Of a DNA stretch of 64,000 nt, positions 47,888 through 60,260 are shown one piece after another. The stretch is from Calycina herbarum (taxonomy: Eukaryota; Ascomycota; Leotiomycetes; Helotiales; Pezizellaceae). The stretch spans positions 184,080-248,079 of the forward strand of contig LLEY01000095.1 of NCBI GenBank assembly GCA_001414485.1. Direction: 5' to 3'. Position 1 is the first letter of the stretch. Each line of letters starts with the position of its first letter. A model generated the notes under the pieces. That model worked only from the letters and a program-made list of their open reading frames with translations. It searched no databases and was not told the DNA's origin. The position numbers and the translations under genes are program-made.

Positions 47888-48142
47888 CTGTCTAGACGGC
47901 ACCGGTCATGCCAGCACACTTACCGTATAGTTTCAGTATGGGTCTAACTGGATGGGGGGTCACGTGTACTAGTAAACTTACTACTCACACACAAAACTAA
48001 CTAATTCAACCCACATCTGCATCTCTTCCTTGTTTCTCACTCATTTCTATCTTATTTCTTTATACTTTATTCTTATTCTTTTATTAGAATAGCTGATAGG
48101 CCCCACTTGGGGGAGATATCAGCAAATTCGTCCTTCTCTTCC

Positions 48143-48384
48143 TGTGACGACACGAACAGCTGATGGACCGCGCAAGAGCACGACTACGTCAGGTATCACG
48201 AATGGTGTGATTGACACTGTGGAACTGTCTATACGAAGATTCTAAGCTGAGGAGAGAAGAGAAGAAAGGACAGAAGCTTAGGAGCTGGAAGCTCTTTAAA
48301 TACAGGAGGTGTGCCAAGCACATCTGCTTAGCGAGTTCTAGCCAGGGGCTGGTCTAAAGCATGGTAGCGGTGAGAACCGTTATA
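48143..48384 (-). repeat. LTR-6 left LTR (3' LTR), nearly free of RIP
   Basis: 242-bp LTR beginning TGTGACGACACGAACAGC. It keeps CA/TG throughout, while the partner at 59851 has changed at most of these positions. Confidence 0.9.
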
Positions 48385-48442
48385 TTACCCCCCCCTTTAA
48401 AAAGAAGCTTGCTCTTAAGCTTGTAGGAGCGTCTATACTATC

Positions 48443-48771
48443 TGTGACAAACCCAATCTGCTAGCCCTCTGGTAGTTATCCTTACCTGTAGCATGCACAG
48501 GTGTAGCGGATAATCAGAGAAGTAAGAGGTGGTTCAATTGAAGATCTAAAGCTACAGAAGAGAAGAGAAGGAAAGAGGAGACTTCTAGAGGTCCTATAAT
48601 ATAGAGATAGCCAAGGAATCGATAAGTTATAGGAATGTCGATCCGTTTGTAGAAATGGTTCCTGGCCTAGGTAGGAATGGTTCTAGGCCAGGCCAGGAAT
48701 GGCAGGCTTTGCGGACGCCGGCGAGCAGCCGTACGCGAGTCACGTGCTCGGCGGTGGCCAGGTCCGTAACA
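48443..48771 (-). repeat. LTR-5 left LTR (3' LTR)
   Basis: 329 bp, beginning TGTGACAAACCCAATC and ending GGTCCGTAACA. It contains AGTCACGTGCTCGG and is almost free of RIP. Confidence 0.92.
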
Positions 48772-51700
48772 TTACCCCCCCCTTTGAGTAGAGCTCGCCC
48801 GCGAGCTCTGAACCTACTACCTCACAGGTAATTTATCCTCGTCCTCATGATATTCCGGCTCGTCTATACCATCTTCCCAGCTCTGTAACCATTCTGCTAA
48901 GTACCTAGGAGGCCCTGGGAGAGAAGGATTTAGAGCGTGAAACTCTTGAAGCTTATACGAGCAGCCTATAAAGTTAGAAGCTAGGTACTAGGCCGGGTCT
49001 GGCTCGCTTTATGCCTATTGAACCCGGTATTGTAATTTTCCGTAATAGCCTCTAGAGGCCAGTACTTGGTCTACATCCTATTCGTTATGCCTATTAACTA
49101 CAATAGGCAGTCCTGGTTCCTGTAGCTGGCCTAGTAGCGGATCGTTAGGAGCTTTGCGAAGCTTGTCTGTAGAGATCACGGGCCATATTTTAATTATCGG
49201 AGGCAGGTCGACCCGGAAAGCGTTTCTAACCTTTTCTAGGACTATATATAGACTAGCCATCTGCTGGTCGAGCTTACGGCTTGGGCGGTCTATATTCCAC
49301 GTCTTTGTCGATATATAGACCTTGTCGCCCGTAGCAAAGTCTACTGGTCGCCGGTGCTTGTTTGCTTGCTTACGCTAGTGTTCCTAAGTAGCCTCGATTC
49401 CCTTACGGGCGGTTTCCTAGGCGCTGTGTATACAGGTTACGTATACAACTGCTTCGTCTCGTGAAAGCTGTTTACAGACGCTTATTAGCTCTTCCGGGCT
49501 CTGGCGGACCTAATCAAAGCTGGTACGTGGCACGTAACTAAGCTCGATTTATATAGGCGGAAGAGTCGTCGAGTCCTGGGGAAGTGTAGCTTAAGCGTAG
49601 TCTATAATTGGCATTAGTTTAGACTAGTTATCCTAATAGTAGTTTATAAACAGGCGAAGGCGTTAGTTAATCTACTAGTTTATATTCTTAGTTTAACTGT
49701 CGGTTTATACGTATGCGGCTATAGATAGCTTAATCTTAGTCTCTAGGATCCGGTTAAACTCTTGCTAGAACTCTAAGACGAATTGCGGACCGCGGTTAGA
49801 GACAATAGTATCTGACGGTCTATAATAGCGCTATACGCGGTCGAGGTAGATCCGCGCAGTCTTTTTTGCATCTGTAGTCTTTAGGTAAGGGATAGAGATA
49901 GATCTCTTACTTAGCTGGTAGATAAAGACAATAATTATATCTATCCTAGACTTGTTAGGAGGGAATTCCTTAAAATCAACTAATATATATTGCTATAGGC
50001 GATCTGGGATAGGCAAGGGGTTGAGGAGTCTAGGGGGGCGGTCTCGCGGCACGTGAGAGCGACGGTAGGTCTAGCAGTTACGGACGAATCGTTGTATATC
50101 TGAACGAAGGTGCGGCTAGTAGTAGCGGTCCGTAACTAGCTTTAGGGTCTTAGATTGTCTAGGGTAGGCTACCGAGACTTGATTATGAACCTCGCTTAGT
50201 AAGCGTACTTTAAGATCGTCGTCCTCGGGTAGGATAAGCCGTTCTTGGTATAGTAGGAGGCTGTTACGGGTTGTCTAGCTAGGGCGTTCGTCCGTAGCGT
50301 ACTAGCGGAGAGCGTTAAGGCCCGTACTCGTACGATTAGCCTATAGGATATCGTTAATTAAGTTATATAGTCTGTCAGCTACTCTAACAGGTGTAATATC
50401 TATGGAAGGGTCTAAGTCTAGGTCTGTAATAATCCGCAAGTCGAGATTCTCGGGCTGTAAGAGGACTTGCGTACGAGTAGATATCTTTATTACTATTTGA
50501 CTATCTGCTTCTTAGTCCCGGCGAGTAAGGGAATCTGCTCGATTCTGGCTACTAGGCTTATAAGTAAGTAGGAAGTTAAATCGAGAGAGGGTTTTAGCCT
50601 AGCGGGCTTGTTAGCTAGATAAGGCTTTAGTTATTATAAAGTACTTGAGAGCTTTATAGTCTGAAACGACCTGTATCCGGTGTAGAGACCCTTCGAGCTT
50701 AGGTCTCTAGGCTTCTAGAGAACGTATAATAGCTAGTATCTCTTTATCGTAAATCGGGTAGTTAATCTTAGTAGGTATTATTATCTTAGAGAAGTAAGCT
50801 ACAGAGTGCTACTCTTAACTCGGCTGTAACTGAAGAAGTATACCGCTAAGGACGCTGTCAGAGGAATCGGTCTCAACTATAGACTCGTATTACAGATTAA
50901 AGTATATAAGAAGAGGTGTATTAATAAGCTAGGCCTTCAGCTCGGAGAAGGCGTCCTAACAAGCAGGTGTCTACTAAAACAGCTGGTCTTTACGAGTTAG
51001 GGCTGTTAACAGGCGTGCGACTCGTCCGTAGTTGAGAATAAACTTCCGGTAGAAGTTATAAAAGCTAAGAAAGGACTGAACACCGCGGACTATAATAGGG
51101 CGTTCTCAGTTACGGATCGTTTCTGTCTTTTCCGGGTCTACTTCAATCCTGTCAGTACTTATGTAGAAGCCTAGGTACTTCGTACGAGTAACGTTAAACT
51201 TAGATTTCTTGATATTAGCTTATAAGCCAGCTTTACAAAGCTGTAAAAGGACTTTATAGACGTGTTCCTGATGGTCTAGCTCGTTCTCGGAGTAAATAAG
51301 AATATTATTATAGTAGGTAGTATAAAAGTCGTCTAAATAGTCGAAGAGTACGTCGTTTATAAACCGTTGATATGTTACAGGTCTATTAGTTAGTCTAAAA
51401 GGTATAACTTTATACTTATAAGCTCTATAACAGGTCTGGAACGTTATTAGTTCCTTAGACTTAGGGTTAATCCGAATCCGGTGAAAAGCTTGTCGTATAT
51501 CTAGCTTTGTAAAGATGCGAGCCTTGCCTAGACGAGTAAGAGTTTCGTCGATTAACAGAAGAGGATACTAGTCCTTATAGGTCAGGTTATTCAGCTTATA
51601 GTAATTAATACAGAACCGTAGAGAGCCGTTAGACTTCTTAATAAAGAGAATCAGGGCCGCGAAGGGGGCTTGGCTAGCCTTAATAAAACCTTTATAAAGG

Positions 51701-54032
51701 TTCTTAATAAGGTATTGTTTTACAGCCTAGAGCTCGTCCGTTAACTGGTGGCGGAGGGGGCTATAGGATAAGTCGTCTGCGTTCCCGTCCGTAAGTTCGA
51801 TCTTATGGTTATATAGGCGACGAGGGGGAAGAGTATTAGACACAGCTTTGGAGAAAACGTCTACAAGATCCTGGTAGGCTCTGGGGAGGCTTTCTTAGAC
51901 CTGTAAGTCGTCTTTTTGATCTGTAAGCTTTTTTTCTATCAAGTAATCGATCTTATAAAGAGAGGTACTAAAGGCCGTAGCTTTAGTGTCTTGTAGGTTA
52001 CGGCGGTATGTAGCAGTACCGATAACAGCGATGTCTACCGGTGGCAGGTCGAGGCGTACACGTTTCGGGCGCGCTATAGAGGCTTTACGGATATCTAAAC
52101 CTATAAGGGCGCGGTTTATATTTCGTAAGTTGTTTTAGCGGTCCTAGTACTCGCTGTGACGTACGGCCAGGGGTGTAGTAGGCGGGCGCGCCAGGATCCG
52201 AGGGACTGGCAGCTCGTCGATAAGGCTTATAGACAGTTGCGGGTCTTCCTGGTATTTGCGTACGACCTGTTCTTCTAGGGCCTGATCGCGGCGATCCGCG
52301 TTAGCTTAGTAATCTAGGTTTAAGGGCCGAGTCTGTAGGATCCTAGGATCTAGGAGGCGTAGCTAGACAAGGTTAGGAGAAGGAGGGAGATCCGCGGGCT
52401 ATATAAGTCGTCGCTGGCGGGGGTTGAGTTGTACGTTAAGCTAGTTAAACCATGTACGCCTAAGAATGAGGTCCTAATAGCTAGTATCAAGGAGGACTAT
52501 AGGGACGTTGTACTGTTTACAGCCGTCTATGTATAAGTGAAGAACAATATAGCGGTCCGTGGACTGTCGACTCTGTCCGTCGAAGCCGTGAACTGTAATA
52601 GGAGTAGAAAGAGTATGAATAGTTAAAGGGAAGAAGCGAGCTAGCCTCTAAGCGAACTTTGTACTAATGAGTACAAAGCCGTTTGCTCTAGTATCAGCTA
52701 GAGCAGAGGTTTTGAATCTGTATCTATTGAAAACTAAGTTATAAGAGACTATGAACTGTTTTCCTCTAAGTAGTTGACTTAGATCGATAGCTAACTAGCT
52801 AGGACCTCGGTAAAGCAAGCCTAGGGGGGAGACTTTCCCTAGACTTGGTCGTTTTCCGACTATTCTAAGTCAGACGTAGGCTCCGCAAGCTTATTAACGT
52901 CTGTAATAGGCTTAGAGTTCTTAGGGCATTCGCGGGCATAGTGCTTAGTCCTCTTACACTTGAAGCAGGCGTCGTCCGGTTCCTTATAAGCAGGCGTTAG
53001 TTTACGTAATAGTCTGTAAAGGCGGGGGGCCGGGGTAGGGGAGGTTATATAGAACGCAGTTTAAGTAGTAGTAAAAGTTCCAGCTGGGCGGGAGGTAGTA
53101 GTAGCAGTTATAGGCTGAGGGATAAGACGAGCGGTCTATAAGTTGCTTCTACAGAGCTAAAGTCTTCGTAAGTTCTTGTTAACAAGTCGATACTTGTTTG
53201 CTAGGGCCGTACTTGTAAGTAAGACGTCTAAGAATGGTAAGACGGACTGTTGTAGAGGTGGCGTAAGCTTGTTATATAAGTCGGGCTATAAGTCGTCTGT
53301 CGGGATCCGTCCAGTGCCTACAAGGTGTAAGAAGCGAGTATAGAAGGTTACGAAAGTCTCGTTATCTCTTATAACGAGCCGGCGGAATTCGATATAGGCG
53401 TCCTACGCTTTGAACGGGTTCTCTAGGATATCTATAAGATATACGATCATTTCTTTTATAGACTAAAACGGCTTAGGTCCTTTCTAGTAACGGGGCACGA
53501 GATGCTTCTAAGTAATATCAGCTATACGGTTAAAAACGTAAGCCATCTTTGCTTCCTCTAGCTTAAACATAGAGGCGTTGATAAGGAACTTGTCCTTAAT
53601 CTAGATCTTCTAGTTATCGAAGGTTAGAGACAAGCCATCTGTTAGGGGCTTAGTATCCTTAAGCTTAACCGTAAACGACCTATGTTGTCTAGTTTTAGAC
53701 AGGGTATTCCCTTACAGAGGGGTACGGACGTCGTCTAGTTGTTCTCGTAGTAGGCGGACCTGTTCTAGGGCTGTAGCGAGCTGTTAAGCGTCTGTAGGCT
53801 GGTCGGCAGACATTGTTACAGACGACTCAGTTGTAAGGATAGAGGGTATAGGTGGAAGAGCCCCAGGCTCTTGTACGCGGTGGTAGGCGCGGGTATGCGG
53901 GGCTGTATAAGGCGCCGGTAGCATCTATAGGCGGTCTATACGGACCGTAGGTGTTGTGTTAGAATCGCAACGGATATTCTAATCCTTCCTAGGAGTAGTA
54001 GTAAATAGAGAGAAGAAGGGAGCTTTAGATAA

Positions 54033-54361
54033 TATGACAAACCTAATCTGCTAGCTCTCTAGTAGTTATCCTTACCTATAGTATATACAGGTGTAGCAGA
54101 TAATCAGAGAAGTAAGAGGTGGTTTAATTGAAGATCTAAAGCTATAGAAGAGAAGAGAAGGAAAGAGGAGACTTCTAGAGGTCCTATAATATAGAGATAG
54201 CTAAGGAATCGATAAGTTATAGGAATGTCGATCCGTTTATAGAAATGGTTCCTAGCCTAGGTAGGAATGGTTCTAGGCTAGGCCAGGAATAGCAGGCTTT
54301 GCGGACGCCGGCGAGCAGCCGTACGCGAGTCACGTGCTCGGCGGTGGCCAGGTCCGTAACA
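54033..54361 (-). repeat. LTR-5 right LTR (5' LTR)
   Basis: 329-bp partner of 48443-48771. It shows a modest number of CA-to-TA and TG-to-TA changes, for example CTATAGTATATACAGG against CTGTAGCATGCACAGG. Confidence 0.92.
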
Positions 54362-57300
54362 CTATCGTCTAGATCTTCATATAAATCTAACCCATCCTTG
54401 TACACCTTAATCTAATTACCTAAGCGACGTAGTAGACCTGGTTATATAGGGTATACTAAATAGAAGCTTCTTAGCTTATATAGGGAATACTTAAAGTTAG
54501 AAGTAGGATACTACTCTAGATCCTCGTTATATCCTACCTATTTAGCCTTATAATATAGTATATTTTTTATCTTTTTTACTATAACTATATCTTCTACTTC
54601 CTACTCCTCGTCGTCTATAATTTATATAGGTAGAGGTAGTTCGTTTACTTGTCCTAGTAGGGGGTTATTCGAAGCTTTTCGTAGATAGTTTATTAAGAAT
54701 ATAAGGTGTATCTTTATAAAGGCTAGTAACTTAACCTTGTAGAAGTGTCTTACTTTTTAAATAACCTCGTATAGACCTGCTATTTAGTAGTCTAGCTTAT
54801 AGCTAGGACGCTTTGTCTTCTAATTCCTTGTTAATACCTAGACCTTATCTCCTACGTTAAAGTCTACTTCTCGTTAGTTAGAGTTAATATCTCTTCGCTT
54901 CTTATCTTATACTTCCTTTATAATCGTATAAGCTGCTTCCTACGCTTTTTAAAGCTTTCTAACTACTCTTTATACCTCTTCTTAATTTAACTTCTCTTTT
55001 ACTATTATTACGTCTAGCTTGTTCTAGTTAAACGAGGTACGTAGAGAGTAGGTATTTAGGAGCTTAAATAGCGATATTCTAATACTCTTATAAGATAACG
55101 TCAGCTAGGCGTAGTCTATAATAGGTAAGAGCTTAGACTAGTTGTTCTAATAGTAATTAACGAAAGGACATAAGCGCTAGTCTAAGTACTGATTTATAAT
55201 CTCTGTCTATCTATCTATTTAAGAGTAGAAAGCTATAGATAGCTTAATCTAGATACCTAGTATATAGTAGAACTCGTTCTAGAAATTAGAGATAAATTAA
55301 GGTTCTCTATCTAATATAATTGTCTATAGCGCTCTATAATATCTATAGATATATAACACGTATAACTAGGCTATGTCCTAGGTAGTAGTTGTCTTATAGT
55401 AAGGAACAGAGATGCTTTACTTACTTAGGCGGTTAATTACTACGTAGGCTATGTTATAGCTGAACTTGTCTTTTAAGAATAACTTGAAATCTATAGTAAT
55501 ATATTACTAAGAGCGGTCTAGGACTAGTAGTAGGTAGAGGAATCCTAGTATACAGTCTCGAGGAATATAGGCTCGCTTATAAGCGTAGTAATTACGAATA
55601 TACTATGCTATATCCTAGGTAAGTCCTTTCTAATAGTATTTCTAGGTAAGGATATATGTTGTCTTTGCTTTGCTAGAGTATATAGAGGAGATTTAGTCGT
55701 AAGCTTCCTTAATTAGATCTGCTACTAGGGTATCTTAGGTAGGAACTACTAGTTGTCCTTAGTAGAGAAGTAGTCTATTTTTAAGCTGAAAATCCCCTAG
55801 CTAAGTATCTACTTGTCTTCTTAGATTAACTAGTGATTCTGCTATATAGTTAGCTACTAGGATCCGGTTAATTAATTAGCTTAGCTCTTATATACTCTTA
55901 TCTAATAGGGCTAACTGTAGACTGTTGTTTTCTAGAATTGCTAGGTCTAGTTGTTCTAGCTAAAGCAAGGCCTTAGTACGGATGCTTGCTTTAAGCTTGT
56001 TTTAAGAGCTAATATCTTATCCTCTTCTTATAAGAGTATTAGGTTAAGTATTATCTTTGCCTGCTTAATATATAATTATAAAAGAGTATTAAGAGAGTAG
56101 TTTAGCCTACCTAGCCTAGCGGCTAGTAAGCTGCTTAGTTGTTATAAAGTACTTAAGTGCTTTATAATCTATATATATCTTAAAACGGGAAGGCGTGCTT
56201 TATAGTTTAGAACGTCAGTAGCTAAGAGAGTGTATAATAGCTAGTATCTCCTTGTTATAAATCTTATAATTACACTCCGCAGGTGCTATAGTCTTTGAGA
56301 AGTAGCCTACGGGGTACTATTCTCTGTTAGAGTGTAATTAAGAGAGGATGCTAGCTACTACTCTGTCTAAGGCGTCGGTTTCTAACTTATATTCTAAGGT
56401 AGGGTTATAATATTATAAGAGAGGAGACGAGACAAGGCGTTGTTTAAGTTCCTAGAAAGCCTGGTAGTAAGACTTATTAAATATAAAGGGGGTTAAAGCT
56501 TTTATTAGGTATATAAGTAGCTTAGTAATAAGTCTGTAGTTATAGATAAAGCGTCTATAGAAATTATAGAAGCTAAGAAAGGATTAGACTCTCTTAACTA
56601 TACTAGGCTTCTTCTACTTATATATTATAGAGACTTTGTCTAAGTCTACCTTAATACTGTTAATACTAATAATAAAGCTAAGGTATTTCGTCTAAGTAAT
56701 ACTGAATTTATACTTCTTAATATCTACTTATAGGCTAGTATTACGAAGCTGTTAGAGGACTTGTCTTATATGTTCCTTATGTTTTAAGAGGTTATCTAAG
56801 TAAATAAGGATATTATCTAAGTAAGCTATATAAAAGTCGTTAAAGTAGTTAAAGAGAACGTTGTTTATATAGCACTAGTATATAGTAGAGCTATTTATAA
56901 GACTAAATAGAAGAACTTTGTATTTATAGGACCTATACTTAGTATAGAATGTTATAAGGTCCTCGGATTCTAGGTTTATATAGATATAGTAGAAAGCTTA
57001 TTATATGTCGAGCTTTATAAAGAACTTTGTATTTGCTAAGGAGGTAAGAGTCTTATTAATTAACGGTAAAGAGTATTAAGTTTATAGAAGTTAATATAGA
57101 AGTAGAGGCTGCTATTTAGCTTACGTATAAAGAGCGTAGGCGAGGTAAAGAGGGCTTAGCTAGACTTAATAAATCCCTTTTCTAGGTTCTTAACTAAATA
57201 CGACTTAATAGCTTTAAGCTTATCTATAGATTACTTATAAAGTAGGCTATATCTAAGGGTATTTAAGGCTTTTAGCTAGATTTAGTAGTTATAAGAGCGT

Positions 57301-59850
57301 TGAGGTAGAAGCTTGTTAGAAGCAGCTTTAGAGAATACCTCTTTATATAAGCTATACTAAGAAGAGAGCTTATCTTTAATTTCTTAGATAGTTACTTTAT
57401 TATTATCTCTAAGAGCCTCTTTCTCTTAAATTACTTAGTCTAGCTCGTATAAGCTAGTTGAAAAGAACTTATTTTCCTAGTAGTATAGGTAGATATAAAA
57501 AGTATTTACTGAAATATAAGTAATATTAAGTAAGAGGAGCTCTTTCTTCGTATAAGAGCGACTTAGAAGTTGATAACTAGGCTACGAGAGTATAGCGTCT
57601 AGTAGGCTTAGCTCTTATTATATCTAGTATATCTTGTCGTAGATGTCCTATTCGTACGTGTTACGTCTAATAGTCTTAATCTCAGTTATTTCCTAACTCT
57701 CGTAACCGAAGTCTTCTTCTAATAGAGTACTTAAATAAGGCGAGGGTAGGCGAAGGAGGATAGCGTAGGGTGCTTACTTACTGTCTTAACGTTGTACGTC
57801 CTCTTATTCTATAGTATACTCTCTTACTAAGACATCTCGCTAGTAGTTAGGCTAGCAGCGTTAAGAGTATATATAGCTTCTTAGTAGGTAAATCTCTTTC
57901 TAGAAGGTTAGTAGTAGGGGTTTGTTATTATCTAGCTATATAAGTATTCCTTATCCTAGATTAAGCTAGATTTTAAAGTAGGCTATCTACTTAAGTCTAA
58001 GTATAATTTCATAGTTCCTAAGATCTAGGATATAGAAGAGGATGTTTATTTACTAATGTTTATTTATAGAGAGTTAAAGAGTAAGAATATAAGTAATAGA
58101 TTTGCTTAACTTATTATTAAACCCTTTAGTTATAATAGTATATACTAGTTTCTAAGGTTTAAGGTTAAAAAACTTAGCTATATTAACAGCGAAAGTAGTA
58201 TTAATAAAAGTAAAGCTATTTACTCTAGTATTAATTAAGGCGTGAGTTATAATTATAATTCTATTATTTATTAGAGTATATAGAACTATAAAGTGCTTTC
58301 TACCTATTAATCGACTTAAATTAATCTTCTTAAGACTGAGAGTATACTCTAGATAAGAGTCTTAGCCTAGAGTTCCTCTTTTCCCTTATTATATAAGAGT
58401 TCTTCGTTTACTAATTCTTCTTCGTCTATTTCCTTAAGATTAATTCTCCTTAGTTTAGGACAGGTAGTAGTATAATGTTCTTTTCTATAGTAGTTATAAT
58501 AGGTAGTATTAGTATCTTCTAGTACTAGTCGCTTTACTTTACAAGGCTTCTTACTAGAGTTATAAGAAGAAACTAGATATGTTACACGAGAAGTTAGGCC
58601 TAGTATATTTCCTAGGAATCGTGAAGTAGATAGAGCAGAAGCTATAACATTGCTTAAGATAGGAATAGAGAGGTAAGTAGGTTATATAGGTCGAGTAATA
58701 GATCTTTCTTAGTATAACTTCTAATAGTCCTCTCTTATAGTAATATGTCTTAGCTCTATATCTATAGACAGGTAGTTAGCTAACAGTTCTTAATATATAT
58801 CTAGGGTATGTAATATTAGTATAATTCTTTTCTAGAGTAGGATCGTTAGTCTATTATATAAATCTAAGTAAAGGCTTTCTTAGGGAATCTATACTTCTCT
58901 AGCTAGGTATAGAAACTAAGTCTAAAACTCTATAAACGTCTAAGTCTTCTATATCGTATAATTATAATTATATTCCTACTTAGTATCTTATACTCTATTT
59001 AGGTTAATAAAGATAGAGGTAAGATAGTTGATTATTTCTCTTACTAAGATAAAACGTGTCTAGGAATCCTTATTAATCTACGACTAGAGGTATTTCTAGG
59101 CATTTCTAGTTATATAATTAAAAACGTAGAATATCTTGTCTTCCTTGTTATAGAAGTGGTCTCTATTACTTCTAAATTTCTCTTAGATCTGGATCTTCTA
59201 ACCTAGGAACGTAGGGTCTATTCTATTAGAAAGAGGCTAGGGGTCTAGCAGTTTCTTTAAGTACTTGTAGCTAGTACTTAGGCTTAGTATTGTTGATTCT
59301 AGGGTTTGTTGTTTAGTTAATTATATAATATTTGAAAGTAATAGTATAGCCGTCGGTTAGGCAGTGGCTAGATTACTTAGAAGTAGAAGGCGGCTAAGAA
59401 GCTGTTTAAGCAATTTCTAGGTTCGCGACTAGTTCTGGCTAAGTGCTTGGACTTGCTCTTATAAGGTGTTTAAGCTTTTAGAGGCGTCGTTGTAGTCGGA
59501 GTCTAGCTAGTGCTTAAGCTAAGCTGCTAGCGAGTTGTCGTTTTCTTGTTATAGATTTAAGTATCTCTAATCGTAGGATATATATTAAGTAGTAACTCTT
59601 AGAGGCACTCTCTATTATAAAGATGCTATTATAGCAGTAGTAGTTTTCTATATATATGTTGTTTACTAGAAGGAATATTCGTCTTATTACGTAGTATCTA
59701 GGACTCTCTAGTTACTAGACCTTCTTAATTCCTTTTAAAGAGCACTATAGCTAGGTAATTAAGGATCGTAGGGTCCTTCTATTATACTAGATAGATAAGT
59801 AGGGAGATTATCTATAGCCTTCCTAAATAGTATTAAAGAGCTTAGAATAA

Positions 59851-60092
59851 TATAATAACATATATAGCTAATAGACCGTGTAAGAGCACGACTACGTTAG
59901 GTATTATAAATAGTGTAATTAACACTATAGAACTGTTTATACGAAGATTCTAAGTTAAGGAGAGAAGAGAAGAAAGGACAGAAGCTTAGGAGCTAGAAGC
60001 TCTTTAAATACAGGAGGTGTGCTAAGCATATCTGCTTAGCGAGTTCTAGCCAGAGGCTAGTCTAAAGCATAGTAGCGGTGAGAACCGTTACA
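59851..60092 (-). repeat. LTR-6 right LTR (5' LTR), RIP-mutated
   Basis: 242-bp partner of 48143-48384, beginning TATAATAACATATATAGC. Nearly all differences are C-to-T or G-to-A relative to the left copy. Confidence 0.9.
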
Positions 60093-60260
60093 CTTCCTCT
60101 ATATCCTCAGTTCTAAAAGAAGAAAGAAAAGCACCTAGAAGGCTCTTAAAGTCCTTTAAAAAGAGAAAAGAAGAGTAGAAAGAGCCTTTTAGAACTTGTC
60201 TTATACTGATAAAATAGCTAGAAACTAAGAAATAGAGAGATAAAAGAGTATTTATATATA

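Larger units (their letters stand above)
48443..54361 (-). mobile_element. LTR-5: youngest Ty3/gypsy element, minus strand, nested in LTR-6
   Basis: Equal 329-bp LTRs (48443-48771 and 54033-54361) are flanked by a perfect CTATC duplication (48438-48442 and 54362-54366). On the minus strand: gag (about 52,900-53,900) with an intact zinc knuckle CFKCKRTKHYAREC near 52,930-52,975; a protease-like ADTRANGFVLIS near 52,660-52,700; RT near 51,000-51,700 with FDYLDDFYTTYYNNILIYS at about 51,295-51,350; RNase H; and integrase. A clean 60-codon stretch at 49078-49260 lies after integrase and leads towards the C-terminal tail. An 8-G purine tract abuts the left LTR at 48,775-48,786. It has fewer RIP changes than the other five elements, matching its innermost position. 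Confidence 0.92.
48143..60092 (-). mobile_element. LTR-6: Ty3/gypsy chromovirus-type element, RIP-degraded, minus strand, itself split by LTR-5
   Basis: Equal 242-bp LTRs (48143-48384 and 59851-60092) are flanked by a perfect CTTCC duplication (48138-48142 and 60093-60097). LTR-5 inserted only 58 bp inside the left LTR. Coding lies on the minus strand, right to left: a gag zinc knuckle near 58,460-58,510 (YYNYYRKEHYTTTCP, two Cys codons now Tyr), then protease, RT with YLDNILIY at about 56,800-56,830, RNase H, and integrase to about 54,700. A purine tract of 8 G (read on minus) at 48,388-48,398 abuts the left LTR and confirms the orientation. Frames carry many stops. Confidence 0.9.

Noticed and set aside
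54217..54405. 62-codon minus-strand ORF
   Set aside because: It spans the junction of the LTR-6 interior and the LTR-5 LTR, so it is a chance chimera.
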